A stretch of 29,682 bases of DNA, from the NCBI GenBank assembly GCA_900642245.1, contig CAAAJI010000356.1, forward strand, positions 22,177-51,858. Reading direction: 5' to 3'. The translations under genes were made by a program, and so were the position numbers. The stretch is from Fragilaria radians. Lineage: Eukaryota > Bacillariophyta > Fragilariophyceae > Fragilariales > Fragilariaceae. Shown in pieces: positions 10,080-19,530 of the stretch (the stretch's first letter is position 1; each line of letters begins with the position of its first letter). The notes under the pieces are model-generated. The model did not search any database and was not told where the DNA came from. It was given only the letters and a program-made list of their open reading frames with translations.

Positions 10080-12263
10080 AGATCCAAAACAGGTCATTTG
10101 GACCAAAATGTTGGAAATAGGACTAGGTCAAAGCTATAAGCCATCTGTCTTCCTCCCTCTGTATGATATAGTTATGATTGAAATTCATGGAAACTATAAA
10201 AATATAGATCTTCATTTAGGAATTCCTGAATGTCAAGTATATCTTAGTGCTTTGATAGGATCTAAGTTCCAAACTGAACTAGATCGCTTACATCAACTAC
10301 ATATATTGGACAGGTCAGAGGATGACCAGGATAAGTCGGGAATGTACCAAGGTGCTTAAGTATTGTGAAGAAATAGGTATGAGCACAAGTACAAATCATA
10401 AATGCCTAGTAGAATGGAATGATATCAATAAACCACAGTCATGGGTTAATTTCTTTGCGCTTAGTCTCAGCAACCCTACAGCAGTAATCTCATTTGCAAG
10501 GGGCCAAAACCATCTAGATAGGATATCTTTTTATCCTCTTAAACAATATTGTAAGACCAAAACACCTATGGAAATTACTAGGGTATATAAGGCTTCAACA
10601 AGTCCAACAGGTATCAAACATAAATTTGGAATTCAAGTTCCCAAGGGAATCAAGAACGCTATCAATTTAGATAAGAAAAAAGGTAATAATCTTTGGGAGG
10701 AAGCAATTAAGACTGAGCTTAAGCAACTTATCGATTATGAGACATTTATAGTACTTGATTCAAGGGAGGACATACCTAAGGGGTATCAAAAGATTCCATA
10801 TCACATAGTATTTGATGTCAAATATTACCTAAGGCATAAAGCAAGACTGGTTGCAGGTGGTAATTGGACGGTCAATGACAAAGAAGATATCTATTCAGGC
10901 GTTGTACGAATGGATACCGTAAGAATTGGGTTTTTCTTAGGAGAATTATATGGACTCTCTTGTTGTGCATGCGATATTGGAAATGCCTTTTTGTACGGGA
11001 AAACCAAGGATAAGGTCTACATTACTGCAGGTCCAGAGTTTGGTGCAACTCTGTTACAGTGGAAAGAATCTAATTATCAATAAGTCATTATATGGATTGA
11101 AGACTTCTGCAGCAAGATTTCATGAACATTTAGCAGAATCATTACTCAGATTAGGATTCAAGAAGACTAAGTATGACTCGGACTTATGGATGATAGATAA
11201 AACATCACATTATGAATATTTAGCTACATATGTGGATGATATTCTTATCTGGGGCAAGGATCCCATGGCAGTAATTAAGTCCTTTGAGAAAAACTATTTA
11301 TTGAAGAATGTAGGTATTCCTGAGTAAAATTTAGGTGGAAATGGGGAATTTCTTGGTGATGCATGGAAGAACCAAGGTTTAGGATTAGCTATCTCACCCA
11401 GAACCTATATCCAGAAAGTCATTCCTAAGTTTGAAAACCTTTTTGGCAAGGAGCTAAAGCCCATCAAGACTCCCATGAGTGAAGGGTATCATCCGGAAGT
11501 AGATGTTACACCATTATGTACCGAGGAAGATTCAGCTAAGTATAGATCTATAATTGGATGTTGTATTTGGAAAATTGTCTTAGGGAGGTTTGATATTTGA
11601 AGGCTGTTTAGAGGATAATATCTTACCTTAAGAACTTTTCAAAGGAGAGACTTATTATTGATACAGAAAATCCAGATCACTCCTTATACCCTGTTGAGGA
11701 TCACCCTAATTGGAAAGATTTCTATCCAGATGCTGAAGAAGGAATTCCAGACAGCCTTCCTATGTCAAAGGGACCAAAAGTCCGAATGACTGCCTATGTG
11801 GATGCAGATCATGCGCATGATTTAGTAACCAGAAGATCCATTACAGGTATCCTTATGATGTTGAATAATACGCCAATCAGGTGGGTATCTAAACGTCAGA
11901 AGACAGTGGGTTCTTCAACTTACGGATCGTGATTAGTAGCGTCTAGAATTGCCACAGACCTCATTTTGGAAGCAAGGTTCATGTTGAGGTTATTGGGTGT
12001 GGATTTAGATGGACCTACTCTAAACATAGGAAATAATATGTCAGTGGTTCTAAATACTTCAGTTCCTTCAAGTGTCTTGAAGAAAGAGCATAATGCAATT
12101 GCTTACCATTGTGTCCAGGAGGGCTATTGCGGCTAAAGTGATGAGGTTTGCATGTGTAAAGAGTGAAGAAAATGCCATTGACATCCTAACAAAGCCCTTA
12201 AGTAATGAAAGATTCAACATTAGTCAAGAATTGGCTATTCCGTGTCCCAAAGTTAAAAAATGA
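10080..12263 (+). mobile_element. Copia lineage 1, 3' half: linker, reverse transcriptase, RNase H (copy A, decayed)
   Basis: Forward-strand coding relic. A linker with HKCLVEWND and SWVNFF (about 10405-10460) leads into RT (10690-11330), with VPKGIKNAI, KARLVAGG and the catalytic TYVDD (11229-11240). RNase H begins near 11790 (YVDADHAHD). Breaks seen: a frameshift around 11060 between two long frames, TAA at 11325-11327, and TGA at 11930-11932, where copia RNase H normally has its catalytic Glu. In GNNMSVV a later catalytic Asp has become Asn; copy B still has GDN here. The element is non-functional. No gag, protease or integrase precedes it on this strand. Confidence 0.8.
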
Positions 12264-12334
12264 AAGTTATTTACATGTTTAGGAACTTTCGGTGATTAGA
12301 ACATAAATTAAAAAAAGTTATACATGTTATATGT

Positions 12335-12814
12335 GAAAGGTAGGAGGAGGTTTATTTTTATCCGATGTGCCGTCAGATAATAGGGGAGTAGTAAGATATT
12401 GTCACAGGTTATATATTTTAGTTTTACCAGTTGGAAGTGGATGGTTAAGTACTGTCAAATATTCACGATGCTCTGGGTTTGAGTCCTACGTTGTGAAGGA
12501 CCCTTTTGTCAAATAAAACTAGTTACTTAGTTTTGTTTGTTAAAGATACTCTTCATCGCTATTTTTTCAGTTGTTTTTTCAACGATATCATTAATTGGCT
12601 AAACAAGATCATTGATTGCTAAATCTTTGTTATGTTAGAAAAATTGAGGTATATGTTAGAATATCTTTGGCACAACTTAACGGTTCAGGAAAGTGTTCGC
12701 AACGGTAGTTACAGCAATCCTTTTATTGCTAAGATAGAAAGTAGTAAATTAAATTTTAGGCTCACAATTTGCACAAAGAAATAGTGTATAGTATAACTTT
12801 ATTTTAGAACAAAT
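12335..12814 (+). other. Polypurine tract and 3' LTR-like/untranslated zone, copy A
   Basis: A purine run (gaaaggtaggaggagg, one T, 12335-12350) shortly after the RNase H end fits a polypurine tract that primes plus-strand DNA synthesis. The following ~460 bp carry no coding signal and would be the expected site of the 3' LTR. However, no second LTR copy with the same sequence was found in the window and no TG...CA ends could be fixed. A tRNA-like box A/B pair lies within (about 12440-12491). Confidence 0.4.
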
Positions 12815-14384
12815 TTATCTTTCCATCTTAGATTCAAGATTCAGCATTCGAAATACATCGTTAGAATAATCAACTGAATGTCGCATAAACATGCGCGTAG
12901 TACCGCAATTTGTCAACTTCCCTTGAATCTCAGCTGTAGTGGTAACTTCTCCCATCTCTCCAAACGTTCTTAAACTAGAAGGTAGTTTGGGCGAAACTTT
13001 AAATATCAACTGATAATGGCACTTGTTTTAAGCCTTAATGGATGCTATATTAGGCAGGAAGTTGACAGTATTTGCACATTCAGACCACAATTTCATTTTA
13101 TAGCCCTGCATCATTCAAGAACGCACGATTGCGCCTGTAAAGCGTCGGAAACTCTCTCTCAACTTCACCATTAAGTTGTGGGGTCTTTGGACCAGTGCAT
13201 TCAAACTTTATCAAATAACCAATTGATCAACAAGCATCATAAAAGGTCTTTGAATCAATGTACTTGACCTCAATCCCCTTGACTTTTGCATTTTTAATGG
13301 AACAAATAGCCATGTAGATTCTTTCTCCAGGCATTTGACTTCCTCCTTTCCACTCTTTCTTAACAATCTTCTGTCTATCTTACGAAATTGCACATTCTTT
13401 GCACGTTTTAAATTCTAGAATCAACCTGAAACCATGAATATTTGCAGTCTTTTCCAACCTGTCTGAACCACAATGACCTAACATCTTATGAAACTTATTG
13501 ATCTCAACACCTTTCTTAAAAACAGTACTAAGCTATCATCTTTATTCCCGATACCGCTCCATCCTTGCCCTTGAAAAATCTATCAAAAGAGATTTTTGTC
13601 AATCCCTTTCTCAACAAGATGGTGATGGTGTCATCACAAATCCTGCGGCCTTTCTTCAAAGCCTGATTTATACTAAATAGAACTAACCAAAGATATAGGA
13701 CAAACTGAACATCGTGATGAATGATATTAAAAGAAGTTCCATCAATATGAATACTCTGCACTTGAGACTACCAACCTTAGTTACAGTTAAGAAATCCCCA
13801 CTTCAACTCAAATGTCCTCATCAATATCATGAACATCGAACATGCCTGTATCCGAAACACAATACCGTGAACTTGCACCACTATCACAAATCAAAATGTC
13901 ATCCTCAAACATTTCTGCATCCGATGTTGGTGTAAAAACTATACCTTGTGACTCGTAATTTTCTCGATTGCGATGACCGTAGTTACTATTACCTGAAGGG
14001 CAATTATTGTTATTGTTGAGTCATGAGTCCCTTTCTTGAGTTTGAGACAGTTTTACTTGATATTTCTCGGCTTGCGCCAATAAGTACAATATATTCCTCC
14101 AGTTGTATTACCCCCGTTATTACCGCCATTTTGATTTCCTCGATTTTTGCATTGGAACAACTTATTTCCAATCTTTCCGCAATTTCTGCATTTACCTTTA
14201 AATTGGCCGCCATAAAACTCCATTTCTTCTGAATTGTTACCATTATCTATATTTAAATTTAAGTTAATCTTTCAAAGTGCAAACTCAACTCTGCTCTGAT
14301 TTCAGCAACAGTTAAGGGGTTTTCATCATCTCCAATTCTTCTCTCTAGTAAAGCAACTTTGTAAACAATAATCTGATGTGAGAT
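12815..14384 (-). mobile_element. Copia lineage 1, 5' half: gag, protease, integrase (copy A, decayed, inverted)
   Basis: Read right to left. A gag end is followed by a zinc knuckle (14149-14190) spaced C-x2-C-x4-N-x4-C, with Asn where His belongs. Next come a protease active site LICDSGAS (DSGA at 13874-13885), a pre-integrase region, and the integrase core and its C-terminal side (SLRTFGEMGEV, IQGKLTN, DVFRMLNLES), ending at 12815. Several frameshifts and stops are present. Together with the forward RT-RNase H half this makes nearly one whole copia element, but in opposite orientation. Confidence 0.75.
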
Positions 14385-14387
14385 GAT

Positions 14388-15150
14388 GGTGTCTCAATGA
14401 GTTTCCCCTGTAAACTTGCTCATTTCTTTGCGTTGATTTTCTACACGGTTTGAAATGCCAATCTACAAGATAGTAATTGCATTACTCTACAGCACACAAG
14501 ATAGTAATTGCATTACTCTAACGTTTGTACACGTTCACTTTGAGAAAGCTCTTCCATTGTATGAAATTATTATGCAATCTCTGTTGAATGCTCAGTCCGT
14601 TTGTGTTGCTTCTAATGTGGTGAATGTTGACTGAATTTTGAGGCTGCTATTGTTAATTCATTCTTATTTTACTAAAAACTGTAGATTATGATGATATTCA
14701 TTCAAGTCAAATCTCTACTGATAGGAAGCGACATGCGGTAGCAGTGGGAATCAAACCGACGAAGGCACAGAAAAGAAGATTTTCTGTAAGCCTTGCAACA
14801 ATTGCTCATTAGCGATATGTTGAAGTTCTCTATCAACACACTTGGTTGAATGATCCATAAAAAAAGGATGCTTCCAATTCCTTTCCCGTGTTGCAAAGAT
14901 CTTTCCTTCATCTGTCATTTAAAATCTCACCCTCTTCTAGTTCCTTTTTTAAATGACAACATACTATGCACCATCTAGGTAGATGCTGTCTTCAAAAACT
15001 ATTTCCCCCATATGAGGGATGTTCTTGTAGCAGTTTTTACGAGGATTTTAGTTTTTTTGTGGATACAATACAATAATCTACTCCATCATGGAGTGCTTTT
15101 CAAACAAACGGATCTTTAGCTCGGATTTCTCTTCACAATTCAAACTGATT
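14388..15150. repeat. Repeated segment X, copy 1
   Basis: Nearly identical to 27125-27872, starting at ggtgtctcaatgag and ending at the assembly gap, so its right end is unknown. It contains an internal direct repeat (caagatagtaattgcattac twice, 14464-14521). No open frame with a recognisable domain. It joins the truncated gag of copy A after 3 unassigned bases. Confidence 0.85.
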
Positions 15151-15170
15151 NNNNNNNNNNNNNNNNNNNN
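15151..15170. other. Assembly gap (20 N)
   Basis: Twenty undetermined bases. The left flank is segment X and the right flank resembles the relic at 7455. The real gap size is unknown, and the order across it depends on scaffolding. Confidence 0.99.
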
Positions 15171-15764
15171 GTTAATAAGTATGGATATCAGAAATCATTC
15201 AATTGAATTTCAATATAGATAGACATTTTATGGCTGAAGAAAATGCTGTAAATGTATCAAAGGATAGCGACGTATGATGTTAGTTAAAATCAAGATCTTC
15301 GTATTTGAAAATCCATTTCAGCTGTCATAGGAATTCTCGCATGAAAAAAGTATAAGTTTTCGGAATAGTATGCAGCCTTTTTTCTAGGTGGTTTATACAG
15401 GATCAGTTTAAAGTTGTCATACCTTATAAAAGAGAAAAAAAATAGAAAAGAATCCACATGGGGCACAGAATCAAGAGAACTTGTTGTAGTTAACACGGGA
15501 TTATGATATCCTTTTCCTTGAACTTACCATAAGCGTTTTGTTTCTTTCCCTGGATAGATATATCTGATTTCATTTCATCTCGAAATTAGTCACAAGATAC
15601 CCTCATTTCATACCAAGAACGCATGACTAATTGTACAATCTGAAGGTAGCAAAATTGCAAGACATGTATAAAGTTTATAAATTTCCTACCCTATCTTTCA
15701 AAAATGGTAAGAAGAGAAAGATGACTTCATATTTTTCAATCACAGTACAAACAGATGAACTTCC
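15171..15764. other. Noncoding stretch: coding-like relic and paralogue 3' flank
   Basis: 15172-15216 matches the coding-like relic at 7455-7499. From about 15503 to 15764 the sequence is homologous to the 3' flank of the DUF6824 gene (23757-24080), so it is the old 3' flank of the truncated paralogue. Between them (15230-15500) nothing is recognised. Confidence 0.6.
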
Positions 15765-16082
15765 TTAATCATTGGTGACATGACCTAACGATGCAACAAG
15801 ACATTCAAATTCAGACTCTGTAAAGTCCTGAGGTAAATCTTCTTCTACACTTAACATTTCATCATTCAAGGTGAGGACTGTGCTCTCAAGGTTAATGTGA
15901 GGGAGTCTCTTCAGCATAGCAAAATCTTTATTGGAGGGATCGCATACTTCATTTTCTAATTCTAAAGAACAGCTCTGGTGACTTGCTTTCCCTGTAACAA
16001 TATCCAGGGCAGATGCAGATGCTAGATGAACTGCTTCATCTTGGTGAATCATCTTTCCATACTTAGAAATGCATTTATTGAT
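15765..16082 (-). pseudogene. Truncated DUF6824-protein paralogue, C-terminal part only
   Basis: About 105 codons match the C-terminal third of the protein at 24081-25275: NKC.SKY.KMIHQDEA, CSLELENE.CDP, LTLNDEMLSV.EDLP, FTE.EFECLVASL, TND-stop. Only one copy of the internal repeat is present. The DUF6824 domain and the rest are missing because homology stops at 16082, where duplication copy B begins (sharing 'at'). The remaining frame is open, so truncation, not point decay, disabled it. Confidence 0.8.
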
Positions 16083-18452
16083 ATGCTATCATCATGCACA
16101 ATTTTTGTCTCTGGGTCTGAGAAAAGCCTCGGAGATCTCATTTAGTCACTTAGACCTCAACATTTGAAAACAGCCTTTAGATGGCATTGCATAGGGTTAT
16201 GAATATTAGACTTGGCTAACTGAGTGTTTGGAATAGAGTATGTTGAATGATTTCAGGTAGTAAACTTTCATAATCAATTTTACTAGGTAGAGCTTGCTAA
16301 GATGAGGATCCGTGCTTGTATAAAATTGTGTATTCTCAAAGTCTCTTGAGAGGTTTATGCATGAAATATTAGATGGGCACGTGTTCCTTTTAGATTGTTT
16401 ACGCTTGAGTAAAATTAGTCATAAAAGGACAGTTTTGGATGATTCATTTGTTTAACATAATCCCTGTCTTTTCTAGAAGACCTTTTGCATTTAAACTGCC
16501 ATTGTAACTTTCACCAACTGATAAAATTTGTCTGTAGCTTGATCAAAAATGACGACGGATTTTATGGGGCATCACCTTGAGTCAGGCAATTTGCTTTTTA
16601 AGTATGTTATCTTCTGTTGTAGACAGCCGGTGTCTAAAGTGTACCATGCTTCGAGTGAGATCTAGAGGGATTGTGAGGACATTACTTTCATTGTTACGCT
16701 TTACTAACTTTGTATGGCTCCTACATGTCTATGACAGATAGAATCAATAAATATTTCAAATGCTCTCAATTCGATTTCTGATAGTAAAGAATGACTTGAC
16801 GTTTCATAATAGATGCTCTTATGAACAAGTAAGATAAACTGCCCATTAAGTGGATTAAGGGCAGAAATAGCGCTAACAATTGGAAGATTACGTTTGACAG
16901 CGGTTTCATGATCAAAACCAACTACATTTGCCCTTCTTGAATTATGAATACATAGGAATTCCATCCTTTACCTGAGGCACACGTATCCACACCACCATAT
17001 GAAATACTTATATGATGATTCTGGAAGGTAACGTAGACTCATACATTTATTGTGCAGAGTATGATTCATAGTGATAGTCGCGTGCACACCATGCTCTGGA
17101 CTTCAGCAATCATAGTCTGTGTCTTGTTGAGAGTCATTTATGTTGGACAACATCTTCAAGGAATTCATCAATATAGTCACACGCATTCTGTGTATCATCT
17201 TGAATTTCCTCCTCCCCTTTCACAGCATTTTTAAGTGTGATACATTGATTTGGTATACTGGAAGTATTGGGTCTATCCTTGTCATTACATTTTGGAGAAT
17301 TTTGACATTTGCGCTGAATGCCTTTTCTGCTTCTGATCCTCTTATTGCTGCCGTTTTCTAACATTTAACAAACACATCTTTGCTTGCAATGGAAGAGTTA
17401 TCCAAATTTCATGGATCTGCGTCAATTTGCATACTAATTCAGCGTTTGAAGATGCTAAAGTATCTCTTCATTAAAACAAGTTGAGTCTTTAAACATTAAT
17501 TTATTAGTTAATCCTAAGACTGTTCTTATTTTATCCTTCTCAGTAGTATTAAGAGATGGATGAGTATTATGAATCTGTCTTGCACTATTTTCCTTATTCT
17601 GTTGATCATGTCTGATCTGATGGCATGAGATCTAAGGGAGTTACATCTTGCTATACTGGATATAACATTAAAGCTTCAAAACCTGTATCAACCATACCAA
17701 TATTTTGAGCATTCTGGACCCAACGGCGTTCCTTAGTCTCATCATAAGTCCAGGTCTTATAAGCTCTGTGAGGCATCTTCATAGTCTTCAACCCATTTAA
17801 ACAATCCTCCTTTGTAATGCCGAGGGAAAATTGAAGTAATGACATTCTCAAGCTTTCTCATTCTATCATCTGTGTCATGACCGGATGCCATCTTGTTTAT
17901 TCCTCTTCCCCCTCAAGATTCTGCGTGCTCATGAGTAACCCACCGCATAGCGCGCGTGCAACCCTCTTGAATTGGGAATCAGATGTGACTTCATCGAAAA
18001 CTCTTTCTCAATATCCAGTTTGAAAATCTGTATCAAATACATAACCAGCACCAATTTGTCTATAATGACCTTCAACATTTGTTTCTAAACAATACAAAAC
18101 GGTTGATACTTTCATCCCAAATGACTCATGAAGGTAGGGCTCATCACTTTCAGCTGTTATTGCCCGTGACCTTCCCCTGATCATCTTCATGAAGGTGCTA
18201 AGATGATCTGGAATTTCATGTCCTTCTACATCAAGAAGATACTGGTTATCTTCTTATTTTTTTTTCACATTATTCCTAAATCCTTCAAAATCCGGTGCTT
18301 GCATAAATGCATAGTTTGGGTTCTCGAGATAGAAGTCATTTGTCTTAGATCTTTCAGGTACCTTAGATCTCTTTGTAAATTCTGAGAGTACACTTGGCAT
18401 TGATTTTCTACTGACATATGATACATTCTTCTTGGATCTGATGCTAATTGTG
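16081..18452 (-). mobile_element. Decayed copia-like lineage 2 fragment, copy B
   Basis: Same content as 7697-10020: gag-like part, retropepsin (DTCASG at 16970-16987; following open frame 16704-16964), linker and start of integrase. It keeps about 37 bp near 18156-18192 absent from A. This preserves a 60-codon gag-side frame (18008-18190). Still full of stops. Confidence 0.65.
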
Positions 18453-19023
18453 TATTATGAATATTTAGCTACATATGTGGATGATATTCTTATTTGGAGC
18501 AAGGATCCCATGGCAGCAATGAAGTCCTTTGAGAAAATCTATTTATTGAAGAATGTAGGTATTCCTGAGTAATATTTAGGTGGAAATGGGGAATTTCTCG
18601 GTGATGCATGGAAGAATCAAGGCTTAGGATTAGCTATCTCACCCAGAACCTATATCCAGAAAGTCATTCCTAAGTTTGAAAACCTCCATTACAGGTATAC
18701 TTATGATGTTGAATAATACGCCAATCAGGTGCGTATCTAAACGTCAGAAGACAGTAGGTTCTTCAACTTACGGATCGTGATTAGTAGCGTCTATAATTGC
18801 CACAGAACTCATTTTGGAAGCAAGGTTCATGTTGAGGTCATTGGGTGTGGATTTAGATGGACCTACTCTAAAGTTAGGAGATAATATGTCAGTGGTTTAA
18901 ATACTTCACTTCCTTCAAGTTTCTTGAAGAAAGAGCATAATGCAATTGCTTACCATCGTGTCCAGGAGGCTATTGCGGCTAAAGTGATGAGGTTTGCATG
19001 TGTAAAGAGTGAAGAAAAGGCCT
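18453..19023 (+). mobile_element. Residual RT/RNase H of copia lineage 1, copy B
   Basis: Only pieces of the 3' half remain. The RT end with TYVDD (18474-18485) and a short stretch after it are fused by deletion at 18685/18686 to RNase H. Stops TAA (18570-18572) and TGA (18778-18780) lie at the same codons as in copy A. GDNMSVV keeps the catalytic Asp that copy A lost, and one base is missing just after it. The 3' end is deleted into the noncoding zone. Confidence 0.75.
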
Positions 19024-19530
19024 AGAATATAAATTAAAAAAAGATATACATGTTATATGTGAAAGGTAGGAGGAGGTTTATTTTTATCCGATGTACCGTC
19101 AGATAATAGGGGAGTAGTAAGATATTGTCACAGTTTATATATTTTAGCTTTACCAGTTGGAAGTGGACTGGTTGAGTACTATCAAATATTCACGATGCTC
19201 TGGGTTTGAGTCCCACGTTGTGAAGGACCCTTTTGTCAAATAAAACTAGTTACGTAGTTTTTTTTGTTAAAGATACTCTTCATCGTTATTTTTATCAACG
19301 ATGTCAATAATTGGTTAAACAAGATCATTGATTGCTAAATCTTTAGTATGTTAGAAAGAGAGAGGTATAAGTTAGAATATCTTTGGCACATCTTAACGGT
19401 TCAGGAAAGTGTTCGCAACAGTAGTTACAGCAATCCTTTTATTGCTCAGATAGAAAGTAGTAAATTAAATTTTAGGCTCACAATTTGCACAATGAAATAG
19501 TGTATAGTATAACTTTAATTTAGAACAAAT
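19024..19530 (+). other. Polypurine tract and 3' LTR-like zone, copy B
   Basis: Homologous to 12297-12814. The purine tract is at 19061-19076. A tRNA-like T-arm (TGGG-TTTGAGT-CCCA, four perfect pairs) is at about 19200-19214, better preserved than in copy A. No coding signal. Confidence 0.4.

Larger units (their letters stand above)
7697..14384. repeat. Composite retroelement block, duplication copy A
   Basis: The sequence from atatgctatc (7697) to tgatgtgagat (14384) recurs at 16081-21111 with high identity by eye. Copy A is longer: it keeps about 1.19 kb (10021-11208), 397 bp (11441-11837) and about 120 bp (12175-12294) that B lacks. It also lacks about 37 bp and about 30 bp that B keeps (B 18156-18192 and 20230-20259). 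So neither present copy is the direct parent of the other without further change. The component parts are listed separately. Confidence 0.9.

Noticed and set aside
14735..14775. tRNA-like 3' end on the reverse strand of segment X (GGTTTGATTCCCAC)
   Set aside because: T-stem has a mismatch and no matching acceptor or D-arm was found upstream.
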